IMG/VR virus record: IMGVR_UViG_3300021061_000012
Location: 1-43,377 of that record
Direction: 5' to 3' (one strand)
Length of the DNA stretch: 43,377 nucleotides
Source of the DNA: a virus
In this document: piece after piece, positions 1 to 8,386 of the stretch
Numbering within the stretch: position 1 is the first letter of the stretch
How the letters are laid out: each line of letters opens with the position of its first letter
Notes under the pieces: generated by a model
The model's input: only the letters and a program-made list of their open reading frames with translations
Databases searched by the model: none
What the model was told of the DNA's origin: nothing
Position numbers and translations under genes: made by a program

Positions 1-127
1 ACATGAATATATGTGCGGCAGTCTGCGGGGTGAGCGTGGAGACTCACTACGCGTAAACATCAATACAGGCCTGTGGGCTGATTTTGCAGGCGTCGACAAG
101 GGTGGCGACCTTGTCTCTCTCTACGCA
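1..127. repeat. Terminal direct repeat, left copy (circular-assembly overlap)
   Basis: Bases 1-127 are identical to 43251-43377. A perfect repeat of exactly 127 bases, cutting through the middle of a coding gene with the frame intact, is what a de Bruijn assembler using k=127 leaves on a circular contig. I read it as an assembly overlap, not a biological terminal repeat. The true unit length is then 43,250 bp. The packaged DNA may still be terminally redundant or cohesive-ended; nothing here shows where its physical ends lie. Confidence 0.93.
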
Positions 128-2128
128 GCTATCCAAGGCGTTTCGCAAGGTGTCGCTGCGCGCGAGCTCGCACAATACGTCGGATTCCAAGCCTTGGAAC
201 CGGCTCCGATCAAACCTGCCATTCAACAACCGGTTCCACGTGAAACTCCGCAGCTGCCGCCTATTGATGCGCCAGTGCCAACGATGCAGCACCCAAAACA
301 TGGAGAGCCTTCGAATTCATGGACCTATAAAGATGCCGATGAAAACGTCCTCTTCTACATCGCACGATACGATACAGCCGAAGGCAAAGAAATCATCCCG
401 TGGTCATGGGATGGTTCGAAGTGGGTAGCTAAGGGCTGGCCAGCACCGCGGCCGTTATTCGGTCTTCCGTACCTCAAGCAGAGGCCTTCTGCACCGGTCC
501 TAATTGTTGAAGGTGAGAAGGCGGCTGTTGCAGCCCAGCAGATAGCTGGCCGTACCTATGTCGTCATCACCTGGCCGAATGGTTCCAAGGCCGTTTCTAA
601 GGCTGACTGGACCCCAATATACGGCCGTAAGGTGCTTATCTGGCCTGATGCTGATACACCCGGTCTTTCGGCTGCCCATGAGCTCGCAACGCTACTGCAG
701 CCCCATTGCCCTGAAATTAAGATCATCACACCAGAGTATCAGGACGGCTGGGACGCTGCCGATGCTCTTGACCAAGGCTGGGACTGGTCTCAATTCGCTG
801 CATGGGCAAAACCTCGTGTGCAGCTCTTCACGGTTGAAGCGAAGGCCGAGGCCGGTAAGGCTATCGCGGCCGCTCAAGCTAACGTCCAGGTCAACGTCAC
901 AACGGAGCCAGACGACCCGGTCTCTGAATCACTGGTCATGCTGTATGAGCGCCTTGGTGTCGTCTGTACGGGGCAGGGAAACCCTGTCCTTAATATCAAT
1001 AACCTGAATCGCATCTTCAGTGGACTACCTATCTTCAAAGGCGCCATATGGTTCGATGAATTCCACCGTAAGTACTTCACTACGCTCTGGACCGGTCAGC
1101 CGCGCGAGTGGCGCAATATCGATGACCTTAAACTGACCAACTTCCTTCAGCTACACTTCGGGCTTCTGAGACTATCAGACGATATCGTTAATAAGGCTAT
1201 CCAGGTCTTCGCGCACCAGGACGTGCGCAACGAACCTAAGGACTGGATGGAATCGCTTGTCTGGGACGGTACCCCGCGAATCGAGACGTTTCTAATCGAC
1301 TGTGCTGGGGCTATCGATAACGAGTACACACGGTCCACATCGCGGAATTTCTGGACCAGTATGGTTGCTCGTGTCTATCACCCTGGCTGCAAGGTCGATA
1401 ACATGATTATCCTTGAAGGTGCGCAAGGCAAGCGCAAGTCCACCCTACTCGCGACCATCGGTGGCGCCTGGCACACTGAGTCAACGGAGGAAATCGGCTC
1501 CAAAGACTTCTTCCAGAGCCTCAACGGCAAATTGATTGTCGAATTCGCGGACCTTTCGAGCTGGTCTAAATCAGACGTCGATATCCTTAAGAAGACCATC
1601 ACGTGCCGGGTGGACCGATACCGAGTGTCCTATGGCCGTGCCGCTGAGGACCACCCGCGCACATCGATATTCGCAGGGACCACTAACGAATCGATCTACC
1701 TCCGCGATGACACAGGCGCACGCCGGTTCTGGCCGATTAAGACCACGGACATCGATATCGAACGAGCTCGGGAGCTCCGGGACCAGCTCTTTGCGGAAGC
1801 GGTTCAGGCGTATAAAAACGGTGGCTCCTGGTGGGAAATGCCTGACTCAGCCTTTGAAGAGCAGGAGCTACGCCGTGTCGTTGATGAGTGGGAGCACGTA
1901 ATCGCTGACTACCTACTCCATAAGACCGAAACGACGGTCAAGGACGTTGCGACCGAGGCGCTCAAGATCGATGTAGGCAAGCTCGATAAAACGACTCAAA
2001 TGCGCATTGCGCGGATTCTGAAAGTCTTGGGCTGGGAACGCGAGACGTCTTGGATAGGTGGGAAGGCTCAGAAATTATGGGTCAGAGTCCATTCCCACGT
2101 AGCTGGTAAGGATGATGAAACGTGGTAA
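2..2128 (+). CDS. Primase-helicase (TOPRIM + VapE-type P-loop ATPase), C-terminal 708 residues
   Basis: Replication protein that should prime and unwind phage DNA. The real start is ATG 43156 across the circular join, giving 740 residues; numbers here count from the internal Met at base 11. The first stretch (WADFAGVDKGGDLVSLYA) resembles the end of a primase zinc-binding domain. A TOPRIM domain follows, with LIVEGEKAA near 164-172 and the acidic WPDADTPG at 211-218. The C-terminal half is a virulence-associated-E/D5-like ATPase with Walker A GAQGKRKS at 470-477 and the typical RRFWPI segment. It closes the rightward replication operon, overlapping the VRR-NUC gene by ATGA, and is followed directly by the candidate origin. 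The family assignment is firm; the exact biochemical split between primase and helicase is inferred. Confidence 0.93.
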   Translation, partial: HEYMCGSLRGERGDSLRVNINTGLWADFAGVDKGGDLVSLYAAIQGVSQGVAARELAQYVGFQALEPAPIKPAIQQPVPRETPQLPPIDAPVPTMQHPKHGEPSNSWTYKDADENVLFYIARYDTAEGKEIIPWSWDGSKWVAKGWPAPRPLFGLPYLKQRPSAPVLIVEGEKAAVAAQQIAGRTYVVITWPNGSKAVSKADWTPIYGRKVLIWPDADTPGLSAAHELATLLQPHCPEIKIITPEYQDGWDAADALDQGWDWSQFAAWAKPRVQLFTVEAKAEAGKAIAAAQANVQVNVTTEPDDPVSESLVMLYERLGVVCTGQGNPVLNINNLNRIFSGLPIFKGAIWFDEFHRKYFTTLWTGQPREWRNIDDLKLTNFLQLHFGLLRLSDDIVNKAIQVFAHQDVRNEPKDWMESLVWDGTPRIETFLIDCAGAIDNEYTRSTSRNFWTSMVARVYHPGCKVDNMIILEGAQGKRKSTLLATIGGAWHTESTEEIGSKDFFQSLNGKLIVEFADLSSWSKSDVDILKKTITCRVDRYRVSYGRAAEDHPRTSIFAGTTNESIYLRDDTGARRFWPIKTTDIDIERARELRDQLFAEAVQAYKNGGSWWEMPDSAFEEQELRRVVDEWEHVIADYLLHKTETTVKDVATEALKIDVGKLDKTTQMRIARILKVLGWERETSWIGGKAQKLWVRVHSHVAGKDDETW

Positions 2129-2157
2129 TGCGTAAACCATTGGTATTCCTTATATAT

Positions 2158-2183
2158 TACCACCTTTACCACCTTACCACCTT
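2158..2183 (+). repeat. Tandem TACCACCTT iterons (3 units)
   Basis: Two perfect TACCACCTT units (2158-2166, 2167-2175) and a third, ACCACCTT (2176-2183), sharing one base with its neighbour. The reverse complement AAGGTGG(T) recurs at 2280-2304, so the two blocks could also pair as a long imperfect stem. They are likely binding sites for the replication initiator. Confidence 0.7.
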
Positions 2184-2218
2184 AATGGATAAAGAGTATA
2201 GGGAGTGTAGGTAACTAA

Positions 2219-2243
2219 TATATATCACTACAGGTGATATATA
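2219..2243. repeat. 10-bp perfect inverted repeat, 5-bp loop
   Basis: TATATATCAC, spacer TACAG, GTGATATATA. The stem is almost pure AT outside the central CAC/GTG. It sits between the two opposed iteron blocks of the candidate origin and could be the duplex-unwinding or nicking element. Confidence 0.75.
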
Positions 2244-2314
2244 CAGGTATTAGCTACTAAAACTTGGAAATCATAAGAAAAGGTGGGGTGGTGAGGTAAG
2301 GTGGAAAGCTTTTT

Positions 2315-2671
2315 ATGAACGTATCGCAGAATAAATGTGCCCGTTGTGGCCATGAATGGATATCGAAGCAGGCTTGGCCAGAACGCTGTGCCGGTTGCAA
2401 AAAGAAATTCTGGTGGCGTCCGGCTCGCGTTAGTACGCCCAAGGTTAAACGATCTTGCGATAGGCCTGGTAGACCATCAACTTACCCGTTTGACCAGCTA
2501 GAAGTGGGTGAGAGCTATCTGGTGGCCTGGTTCGCAGACAAACATGGCCGGCCTGATTCAGTGCGCAACTACAACATCACTCGCGCGGTGATTAGGCTGG
2601 AAGAAAAAGGTGAGAAGAAGTTTCGAAGACAACCAACAAGCCGCGGGTTATTGGTGACCCGTTTGGCGTAA
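2315..2671 (+). CDS. Zinc-ribbon phage protein of unknown function
   Basis: 118 residues. The N-terminus is a zinc ribbon with C8-x2-C11 and C25-x2-C28. The C-terminal half starts at a GRPSTYPFDQLEVGES segment and ends in a basic RRQPTSRGLLVTRLA tail. This 'YPF-x2-L-x-VGES' pattern is one I associate with small phage proteins of unknown role, often near replication genes. The start is set by AAGGTGG ten bases upstream. It is first in a group of four small rightward genes between the replication and packaging modules. A DNA- or RNA-binding role is plausible but not shown. Confidence 0.72.
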   Translation: MNVSQNKCARCGHEWISKQAWPERCAGCKKKFWWRPARVSTPKVKRSCDRPGRPSTYPFDQLEVGESYLVAWFADKHGRPDSVRNYNITRAVIRLEEKGEKKFRRQPTSRGLLVTRLA

Positions 2672-2679
2672 ACAAGGGG

Positions 2680-2931
2680 GTGAGAGTGAACGAAATAATA
2701 GAATTTACGGTTAAGTGCAAGATGAAGCAACGATGGATGCCGCATTTTATATCAATGTTAAAGGCCATGCAGTCTTACGGAAGTATGGGCTGTAGTCGTT
2801 ATGTGGGGATATATTCGGATGGTGACGGTGATTTCAACCCAAGATTTCAATGTGACCTAATGGATAGTCCAGAAAATATAGTTAAACCAGTGAGCGACAA
2901 GAACGGTGATCTTACGTTTGATGCCGGTTAA
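2680..2931 (+). CDS. Hypothetical protein, 83 aa
   Basis: Starts at GTG 2680 behind AAGGGG; a second in-frame GTG at 2686 is possible. I recognise no family. It reads as a compact globular protein with an N-terminal basic/aromatic part (KCKMKQRWMPHF) and an acidic C-terminus. It lies 8 bases after the preceding gene in the same direction, so it is probably co-transcribed. The base composition is more AT-rich than the replication genes, as for its two downstream neighbours. Confidence 0.6.
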   Translation: MRVNEIIEFTVKCKMKQRWMPHFISMLKAMQSYGSMGCSRYVGIYSDGDGDFNPRFQCDLMDSPENIVKPVSDKNGDLTFDAG

Positions 2932-2944
2932 CAAAGGGGTGACT

Positions 2945-3112
2945 ATGGAAAACGAAGTCGGCACTAAGCCCGCCAAGGAGATTAAGTGGCCGCTAGTTTA
3001 TGACATTGATAAAGATGCCATATCTTCTCAAGATGCTTGGTGGAAAAATGGTTTTAACAACGGAGTGCAGAAGTCTATCGCCGCATACGAAGCGGCAAGG
3101 GAGGGGAAGTGA
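2945..3112 (+). CDS. Hypothetical protein, 55 aa
   Basis: I chose ATG 2945 because AAAGGGGTGACT precedes it; the longer reading frame upstream overlaps the previous gene without a ribosome site. The protein is short and charged, with a WKNGFNNGVQKSIAAYEAA helix-like C-terminus. The stop codon overlaps the next start as TGATG (3110-3114), indicating translational coupling. No family recognised. Confidence 0.6.
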   Translation: MENEVGTKPAKEIKWPLVYDIDKDAISSQDAWWKNGFNNGVQKSIAAYEAAREGK

Positions 3113-3462
3113 TGCTAGTTAAAGCGAAGAAGGGATTTAAATTTGCAAATGAGGGAGATTGTCTCTTTGTCGATGAAGAGCGAGGAGTAAATATTGAATC
3201 TAGATTTACGTCATACCATCTTACCTTAAAGGAAATTGAATTGGCTATTAAAGATGGCGAGTTGGAAGTAGTGGAAAACAATCCCATGAAAAATAACGAA
3301 GCCCCACAGGTCGAGGAGGAAGTCGAAGAATTGGCAAATCTAATTGCGGGCTATAAAGCAAGAATGCAGGTCACGGACCGTGGATTGATGAGCCACGAAA
3401 TTGCTGGAATTATTATCGCCGCAGGATACCGCAAAAGAGGAAGCAATAGAAAACCATATTGA
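3112..3462 (+). CDS. Hypothetical protein, 116 aa
   Basis: ATG 3112 shares its first base with the preceding stop (TGATG) and follows GAGGGGAAG; a GTG at 3109 is an alternative. The N-terminal part reads as a small beta-rich domain (VKAKKGFKFANEGDCLFVDEE), followed by a Glu-rich helix (QVEEEVEELANLIAGYKARM) and a basic tail. No known family recognised. It is the last gene of the early rightward group; the 200 bases after it carry no gene and lead into the terminase promoter. Confidence 0.6.
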   Translation: MLVKAKKGFKFANEGDCLFVDEERGVNIESRFTSYHLTLKEIELAIKDGELEVVENNPMKNNEAPQVEEEVEELANLIAGYKARMQVTDRGLMSHEIAGIIIAAGYRKRGSNRKPY

Positions 3463-3628
3463 TGGTGATTCGCCTGACTCAGTAGCCGTCTAACTCGTCG
3501 CAGCTCTTTCGCGATTGCCTTCCTCCGCATTGCCTCTATCGGGTGTCGTTTGTCGTTCACACTGGAAGTATGTCACCTGGAAGGCGTCGCGCAAGGGCTA
3601 TAAGTGACCATTAAAAAAGCGTTTTCTG

Positions 3629-3659
3629 TATTGCTAAAATCACAACACTCATGTAGGAT
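3629..3659 (+). promoter_or_regulatory. Terminase promoter with operator-like site 1
   Basis: The 19-mer TATTGCTAAAATCACAACA (3629-3647) matches the genome-wide operator motif. It overlaps a possible sigma70 promoter, TTGCTA (3631-3636), 17-bp spacer, TAGGAT (3654-3659). The predicted transcription start falls at about 3666, right at ATG 3667. This would start transcription of the packaging and virion genes. Confidence 0.6.
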
Positions 3660-3666
3660 TGAGATA

Positions 3667-4248
3667 ATGGAAACAAGTGTGGAAAGAAAAAGCCGCATTG
3701 AGCGGACTAATAAACTGCTCAACGACCCCGCTGGCACTATGGACGTCATCTTTGCCGACGTCGCCAACGGTGGGTCGCTGATTGATCTTTGCCACCTCTG
3801 GGACGTTCGTTATTCGGACATCATCAACTGGATTGACAAAGACCATGAGCGTCGACGTCGGTACGAAAGCGCATTGTCTGCCAATAGTGAATGGGCAATT
3901 CAGCGTGTGCTTAAAGAGGTGCGTTCACTCGCCTTCATCGATATCCGAAAGATATTCCACGAGAATGGTGCGCTGAAGGACATTAAAGACTGGCCTGAAG
4001 AGGCAGCCCGCGCAATCGCCGGCGTTGATGTGTTCGAAGAGCATGAAGGCACTGGCAAAGAGCGGACCTTTATCGGATACACGAAAAAGGTGAAGCTGGC
4101 CGACAAGCTCAAGGCGCTTGAATTCTTGGGAAAGAACCTTCACATGCTAGTCGACCGCGTTGAACACAGCGGCAAGGTCACGCTTGAAGAGCTCGTCGCT
4201 GGCAGTCAGAAAGGTGGTGGTACAGATGGTCAAGAAACCAAAGCCTAA
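3667..4248 (+). CDS. terS: Terminase small subunit
   Basis: 193 residues; recognises phage DNA and passes it to the large subunit for packaging. The N-terminal region (DVIFADVANGGSLIDLCHLWDVRYSDIINWI) is a helix-turn-helix of the small-terminase type. The C-terminal part (KLADKLKALEFLGKNLHML) is the characteristic 'K-x2-ALE-x-LGK' segment of this family. A GTG at 3604 would extend the protein by 21 residues, but the operator-promoter lies inside that extension, and ATG 3667 has AGGA 8 bases upstream. It precedes the large subunit by 20 bases. Assignment rests on motif and position. Confidence 0.85.
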   Translation: METSVERKSRIERTNKLLNDPAGTMDVIFADVANGGSLIDLCHLWDVRYSDIINWIDKDHERRRRYESALSANSEWAIQRVLKEVRSLAFIDIRKIFHENGALKDIKDWPEEAARAIAGVDVFEEHEGTGKERTFIGYTKKVKLADKLKALEFLGKNLHMLVDRVEHSGKVTLEELVAGSQKGGGTDGQETKA

Positions 4249-4268
4249 ACCAAGACCGAAGTACTGAT

Positions 4269-5735
4269 ATGAACGCAGCAGCCTCACGTATCCGCACCTG
4301 GCGCGAAAACCCTGTCCAATTCGTCAACGATAACTTCCAAGTCGAACCTGACGCGTGGCAACGCAAAGCCCTTGAGGCCTTCGCATCGAACAAGCCCGAG
4401 CACATGCGCATCAGCCTTCAAGCGTGCGTCGGTCCTGGTAAGTCGGCTGTACTCGCCTGGTGTGGCTGGAACTTTCTTGCCTGTTACGGTGAACGTGGCG
4501 AGCATCCCAAAGGAGCTGCCGTCTCCATCACCGCAGACAACTTGAAAGATAACCTCTGGCCTGAGTTTGCCAAATGGCAAGGCCGTTCTGAATTCCTTAA
4601 GGCTGCATTCCAGTGGACTAAGGAACGCGTCTTCGCAAAAGATCATCCTGAAACATGGTTCATTTCCGCGCGGTCATTCGCCAAGAGCGCTAATGCTGAA
4701 GAGCAAGGTCGCACACTCTCTGGTCTGCACTCGAAATATGTCCTCGCACTCATGGACGAAACCGGCGAAATGCCCGTCGCTGTGGCGAAGGCTGCAGAGC
4801 AGGCACTGTCCACGAATCCGAAATTCGGCAAGATATTGCAAGCTGGAAACCCTACGTCGCTCGATGGAATTCTCTATGCTGCGGCGTCGAGCTTACGTCA
4901 TCTGTGGCATGTCATCCGAATCACCGGTGACCCCGATGACCCTGAACGTTCACCGCGTATTGATATCGAGTGGGCACGTCAGCAGATCAACACGTTTGGC
5001 CGCGATAATCCGTGGGTCATGTCATCGATTCTGGGATTGTTCCCGCCATCTTCTATAAACACACTGCTTGGTCCCGACGAGGTTGAAGCCGCGATGAATC
5101 GTCATCTTCGTGAGGACCAATACAGTTGGGCACAGAAACGTCTAGGTATCGACGTTGCACGATTCGGTGATGACCGTACGTGTATCTTTCCACGTCAAGG
5201 ACTCGCTTCATTCCGACCAGTCGTCATGCGTCATAATCCAGCCACGGACAAGCCATCCGTCGATATCGCCAATCGCGTGATGATAGCGAAGCAACGCTGG
5301 GGCAGTGAGTTTGAAGCGTTTGACGATACCGTCGGGTGGGCACATGGTGCCATCGACGTTATGCGTGCGGCTGGTCACTCTCCGTTGGCTGTCGACTTTG
5401 GTGGCAAGTCGATTGACCCGAGATACTTCAACAAGCGTTCTGAAATGTGGATGGAAATGGCCGCATGGATTCGTCGGGGTGGAGCCTTACCAAAGATTCC
5501 TGAATTGGTTCGTGAGCTCTGCGCGCCGACGTTCACCTACAGCGGCGGAAAGTTTCTGTTGGAACCAAAGGACATGATTAAGAAACGTATCGGTGTGTCG
5601 CCTGACTTAGCTGATGCACTCGCGTTGACGTTCGCACTCCCCGACATGCCAGCGTCAATGTCTATACCAGGCTTGCAAAATACCCAAGGAAAGCTTCTCT
5701 CCGAGTACAATCCGTTCGACCCTTCCCGAGTGTAG
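4269..5735 (+). CDS. terL: Terminase large subunit (packaging ATPase-nuclease)
   Basis: 488 residues; the motor that pumps DNA into the prohead and cuts it. The ATPase domain has Walker A GPGKS at 55-59 and Walker B LALMDE ending at D163-E164. The RNase H-like nuclease domain has D295 (GIDVARFGDD) and the paired acidic residues D446 and D449 (SPDLADALALTFA). Length and motif order are normal for the family. The gene follows the small subunit and precedes the portal module. Confidence 0.95.
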   Translation: MNAAASRIRTWRENPVQFVNDNFQVEPDAWQRKALEAFASNKPEHMRISLQACVGPGKSAVLAWCGWNFLACYGERGEHPKGAAVSITADNLKDNLWPEFAKWQGRSEFLKAAFQWTKERVFAKDHPETWFISARSFAKSANAEEQGRTLSGLHSKYVLALMDETGEMPVAVAKAAEQALSTNPKFGKILQAGNPTSLDGILYAAASSLRHLWHVIRITGDPDDPERSPRIDIEWARQQINTFGRDNPWVMSSILGLFPPSSINTLLGPDEVEAAMNRHLREDQYSWAQKRLGIDVARFGDDRTCIFPRQGLASFRPVVMRHNPATDKPSVDIANRVMIAKQRWGSEFEAFDDTVGWAHGAIDVMRAAGHSPLAVDFGGKSIDPRYFNKRSEMWMEMAAWIRRGGALPKIPELVRELCAPTFTYSGGKFLLEPKDMIKKRIGVSPDLADALALTFALPDMPASMSIPGLQNTQGKLLSEYNPFDPSRV

Positions 5736-5771
5736 GTCTTCTCCCAACACTAATAATTTCTGATATTTGCG

Positions 5772-5800
5772 TTGACTGTGTGTTGAGATTATCGCAATAT
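5772..5800 (+). promoter_or_regulatory. Promoter with operator-like site 2, upstream of the GNAT gene
   Basis: TTGACT (5772-5777), 17-bp spacer, CAATAT (5795-5800). The operator motif, read on the minus strand, is TATTGCGATAATCTCAACA (5799-5781) and covers spacer and -10. Predicted transcription starts near 5807, two bases before ATG 5809, so the message may be leaderless. Confidence 0.68.
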
Positions 5801-5808
5801 AGAGTTAA

Positions 5809-6255
5809 ATGATATCCGTACGCAGGGCAGAACAGAAAGACCTTGACTGGTTGGTTAGCGAGCTACAGAAATTCGCGACGTTCTTTGACTCCGTCCACTC
5901 AATGTTTGACGAAACGCACTGGCGCCAAGGGCTCTCTGGAATGATCGAGTCGCACCTTGTTTTGGTGGCTGAAAAGGAAGGTGTTGGCCTAATTGGGCTG
6001 ATTGCCGGGTTTGTGTGTCCTCACCCGTTCAACCCAAAGATTAGAGTCTTAAGCGAGTCGTTTTGGTGGGTCACAGAGAGTCATAGGCAGTCTAGAGCTG
6101 GCGCAATGTTGCTGGCTGAATACATGAAATGGGGCGAAGCAAATTGCCAATGGATTCTCATGGCTTTGGAGGCGAATAGCCCTGTTAATGAAGAAACACT
6201 TTTGAAGCGTGGGTTCAGATTAAAAGAGCGTGCCTATCTGAAGGAGGTTGTTTGA
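5809..6255 (+). CDS. GNAT-type N-acetyltransferase-like protein
   Basis: 148 residues with the fold pattern of GNAT acetyltransferases: an N-terminal helical pair, a central beta sheet (VLVAEKEGVGLIGLIAGFV), the acetyl-CoA-loop region near SHRQSRAGAMLLAEYMKWGE and a C-terminal LLKRGFRLKERAYLKEV strand. Small GNAT-like proteins next to portal or tail adaptor genes are recurrent in T7-like and related podoviruses; their substrate is generally unknown. It has its own operator-bearing promoter and essentially no leader. The stop overlaps the next start (TGATG). Confidence 0.78.
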   Translation: MISVRRAEQKDLDWLVSELQKFATFFDSVHSMFDETHWRQGLSGMIESHLVLVAEKEGVGLIGLIAGFVCPHPFNPKIRVLSESFWWVTESHRQSRAGAMLLAEYMKWGEANCQWILMALEANSPVNEETLLKRGFRLKERAYLKEVV

Positions 6256-6602
6256 TGGCAATAGCATCGTCAACGATTGTGGCAATTGCCGCGGTAGCTT
6301 CAGCTGCCGTAGCAGCAGGCAGCGCCGCGTATAGCATTAAAGCCAGCGAAGATGCAAAGGCTGATGCGAAGAAAGAAGCGAAGAAGCAGGAAGCTAATCA
6401 ACGTCGCATGGAAGACGAATTAAAGAATCGTCAGCTTAATGAAGAAAGCGAAGCTAACGCTAACGCTGCTCGTGACCAGGCTCGCAACAGGCAGAAGCAG
6501 ATGGCCGCAGCCGCTACTGGAAGACGCGACACGATTCTGACAAGCCCTGTCGGTGTAACTGGAAGCGCGCCGGCAGCCCAAAAAACCTTACTCGGACAAT
6601 AA
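6255..6602 (+). CDS. Small Ala-rich membrane/coiled-coil phage protein of the head module
   Basis: 115 residues. Start ATG 6255 is preceded by AAGGAGG with 7-base spacing and overlaps the previous stop. An N-terminal hydrophobic Ala/Val stretch (about residues 6-26) is followed by a long charged coiled coil (about 30-85) and the C-terminal motif TGRRDTILTSPVGVTG with KTLLGQ at the end. The 'ILTSP-x-G-x-TG ... KKTLLG' ending recurs in podovirus genes just upstream of the portal. Its role is unknown; it may be a minor virion or assembly protein. Confidence 0.7.
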   Translation: MAIASSTIVAIAAVASAAVAAGSAAYSIKASEDAKADAKKEAKKQEANQRRMEDELKNRQLNEESEANANAARDQARNRQKQMAAAATGRRDTILTSPVGVTGSAPAAQKTLLGQ

Positions 6603-6605
6603 CTG

Positions 6606-8363
6606 ATGCCTGAACCGGAATCAAAGCGTAAGCAACTCGAAACACTCCGCGCAACATTGGCCAATGAGCGCACATCTTTCGAAGCTCACTGGCGCGATTT
6701 GGGCGACTATATCCTTCCCCGACGTCCTCGTTTCACTGTCTCTGATGTCAACCGAGGTGACCGTCGTAATCAAAAGATCATTGACGCAACCGCAACTCTA
6801 GCCGCACGCACACTACGGTCCGGCATGATGGCTGGCATTACATCGCCAGCTCGCGACTGGAAACGGCTGACGACTCCTGACCCTGACCTAGCTGAATTTG
6901 GACCGGTTAAGAGCTGGCTACACATCGTCAACCAGCGCATGTCAACCGCGTTTCTGCGTTCGAACCTCTACCAGTCTTTACCTATCGTCTATGGCGACCT
7001 TGGTGTGTTCGGTACTGCCGCCATGATGATCGAAGAAGATTTAGAAGACGTCATTCGCTGCTATACCTTTCCCATTGCCTCTTACATGATTGCGAATAAC
7101 GACAAGCTGAAGGTCGATGTGTTCTTCCGCGAATTCCGCATGACCGTTCGCCAGCTTGTTATGAAGTTTGGCCAGAAAGACGCGAAGACTGGCCGTCCGA
7201 TGTGGGAGCACTTTAGCACGCAGGTTAAGAACCTCTGGGAACGTGGCGACTATGAGCAATGGATTGATGTGTGTCACGTGATTCGCCCTAATAGCGAATA
7301 CAACCCTGACATGATTCATTCGAAATATAAGAAGTACGCAAGCTGCTACTACGAAAAGGGGTACATGGGCGGCGCCGAAACGAACTATATGACCGGTGCC
7401 GATGACAACCGATATTTGCGTGAGTCTGGCTATGACTACTTCCCGGTCCTCTGCCCACGCTGGGAAGTAACGGGCGAAGACGTTTACGCAACCGACTGCC
7501 CTGGCATGACAGCGTTGGGTGATATTAAGCAATTGCAACTTGGCGAGAAGCGCGCCGCGGAAGCCATCGATAAGATGGTTCGCCCACCTATGACTGGACC
7601 GTCATCGCTTAAAAACGCCAAAGCATCTATTCTGCCGGGTGACATCACCTTCGTTGATGTGCGTGAAGGGCAGCAAGGTTTCCGGCCGGCTCATGAAGTC
7701 AGGCCACAGATTCAAGACCTGGAATACAAGCAAGACCAAGTCCGTCAGCGCATTCGTCGCGCGTTTTTCGAAGACCTATTTTTGATGCTGGCCAATACAG
7801 ACCGAAGGGAAATCACCGCACGTGAGATTGAGGAACGCCACGAAGAAAAGTTGTTGGCTCTTGGACCGGTTCTTGAGCAGCTGAACCAGGACATGCTTGA
7901 CCCTCTTATTGATATCACGTTCGACATGATGGTTCGTCAGGGCGTAATTCCTGAACCGCCCGAAGAGCTTCAAGGCGTCAATCTTAAAGTCGAATACATA
8001 TCCATCATGGCTCAGGCTCAAAAACTCATCGGCATCAGTGGTGTCGAACGCTTTGCCGGCTTTGTTGGGAATATCGCATCACAAACTGGCGACCCGACTG
8101 TTCTGGATAAGGTCGACGTTGACCAGATGATTGATGTTTACGGGGATTTGACGAGCGTTCCGCCTGGCATCGTGCGACCGGATGAAGCGGTTGAAGCGAT
8201 TCGTACTAATCGCGCACAAGCACAGCAAGCGGCGCAGAAGGCTGAAATGATCGCAGGTGGGGCTAAGGCAGCAAAAGACTTGGCTAGCGCAGATATGAGT
8301 GGAGATAACGCGCTGACGCGCCTATTGGAGCAAGCAAAGGCCGGCCAGCTGTCACCGGAATAA
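6606..8363 (+). CDS. Portal / head-tail connector protein (T7 gp8-like)
   Basis: 585 residues. It should form the dodecameric ring at the capsid vertex through which DNA enters and to which the tail docks. The family is recognisable from the opening segment (HWRDLGDYILPRR), the GMMAGITSPARDW region and the C-terminal Ala/Gln-rich region. Length is normal. It starts 3 bases after the preceding gene and is followed by the capsid-associated genes in the order seen in BPP-1-like podoviruses. Confidence 0.93.
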   Translation: MPEPESKRKQLETLRATLANERTSFEAHWRDLGDYILPRRPRFTVSDVNRGDRRNQKIIDATATLAARTLRSGMMAGITSPARDWKRLTTPDPDLAEFGPVKSWLHIVNQRMSTAFLRSNLYQSLPIVYGDLGVFGTAAMMIEEDLEDVIRCYTFPIASYMIANNDKLKVDVFFREFRMTVRQLVMKFGQKDAKTGRPMWEHFSTQVKNLWERGDYEQWIDVCHVIRPNSEYNPDMIHSKYKKYASCYYEKGYMGGAETNYMTGADDNRYLRESGYDYFPVLCPRWEVTGEDVYATDCPGMTALGDIKQLQLGEKRAAEAIDKMVRPPMTGPSSLKNAKASILPGDITFVDVREGQQGFRPAHEVRPQIQDLEYKQDQVRQRIRRAFFEDLFLMLANTDRREITAREIEERHEEKLLALGPVLEQLNQDMLDPLIDITFDMMVRQGVIPEPPEELQGVNLKVEYISIMAQAQKLIGISGVERFAGFVGNIASQTGDPTVLDKVDVDQMIDVYGDLTSVPPGIVRPDEAVEAIRTNRAQAQQAAQKAEMIAGGAKAAKDLASADMSGDNALTRLLEQAKAGQLSPE

Positions 8364-8386
8364 CAAATCGAAAAGGAGACATCGAT

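Larger units (their letters stand above)
2129..2314. other. Candidate replication origin (iterons plus AT-rich palindrome)
   Basis: This non-coding gap directly downstream of the primase-helicase holds tandem TACCACCTT iterons (2158-2183), a perfect 10-bp palindrome (TATATATCAC / GTGATATATA at 2219-2228 and 2234-2243) and inverted copies of the iteron (AAGGTGG at 2280-2286 and 2298-2304). The flanks are very AT-rich. Iterons facing inverted copies around an AT-rich palindrome, next to the replication initiator gene, are typical of replication origins. Function is inferred from architecture only. The last AAGGTGG also serves as a plausible ribosome binding site for the gene at 2315. Confidence 0.55.

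Noticed and set aside
3351-3560. Leftward frame with a basic N-terminus over the end of the 3112-3462 gene
   Set aside because: Overlaps a coupled rightward gene; hydrophobic C-terminus looks like antisense translation; no ribosome site.
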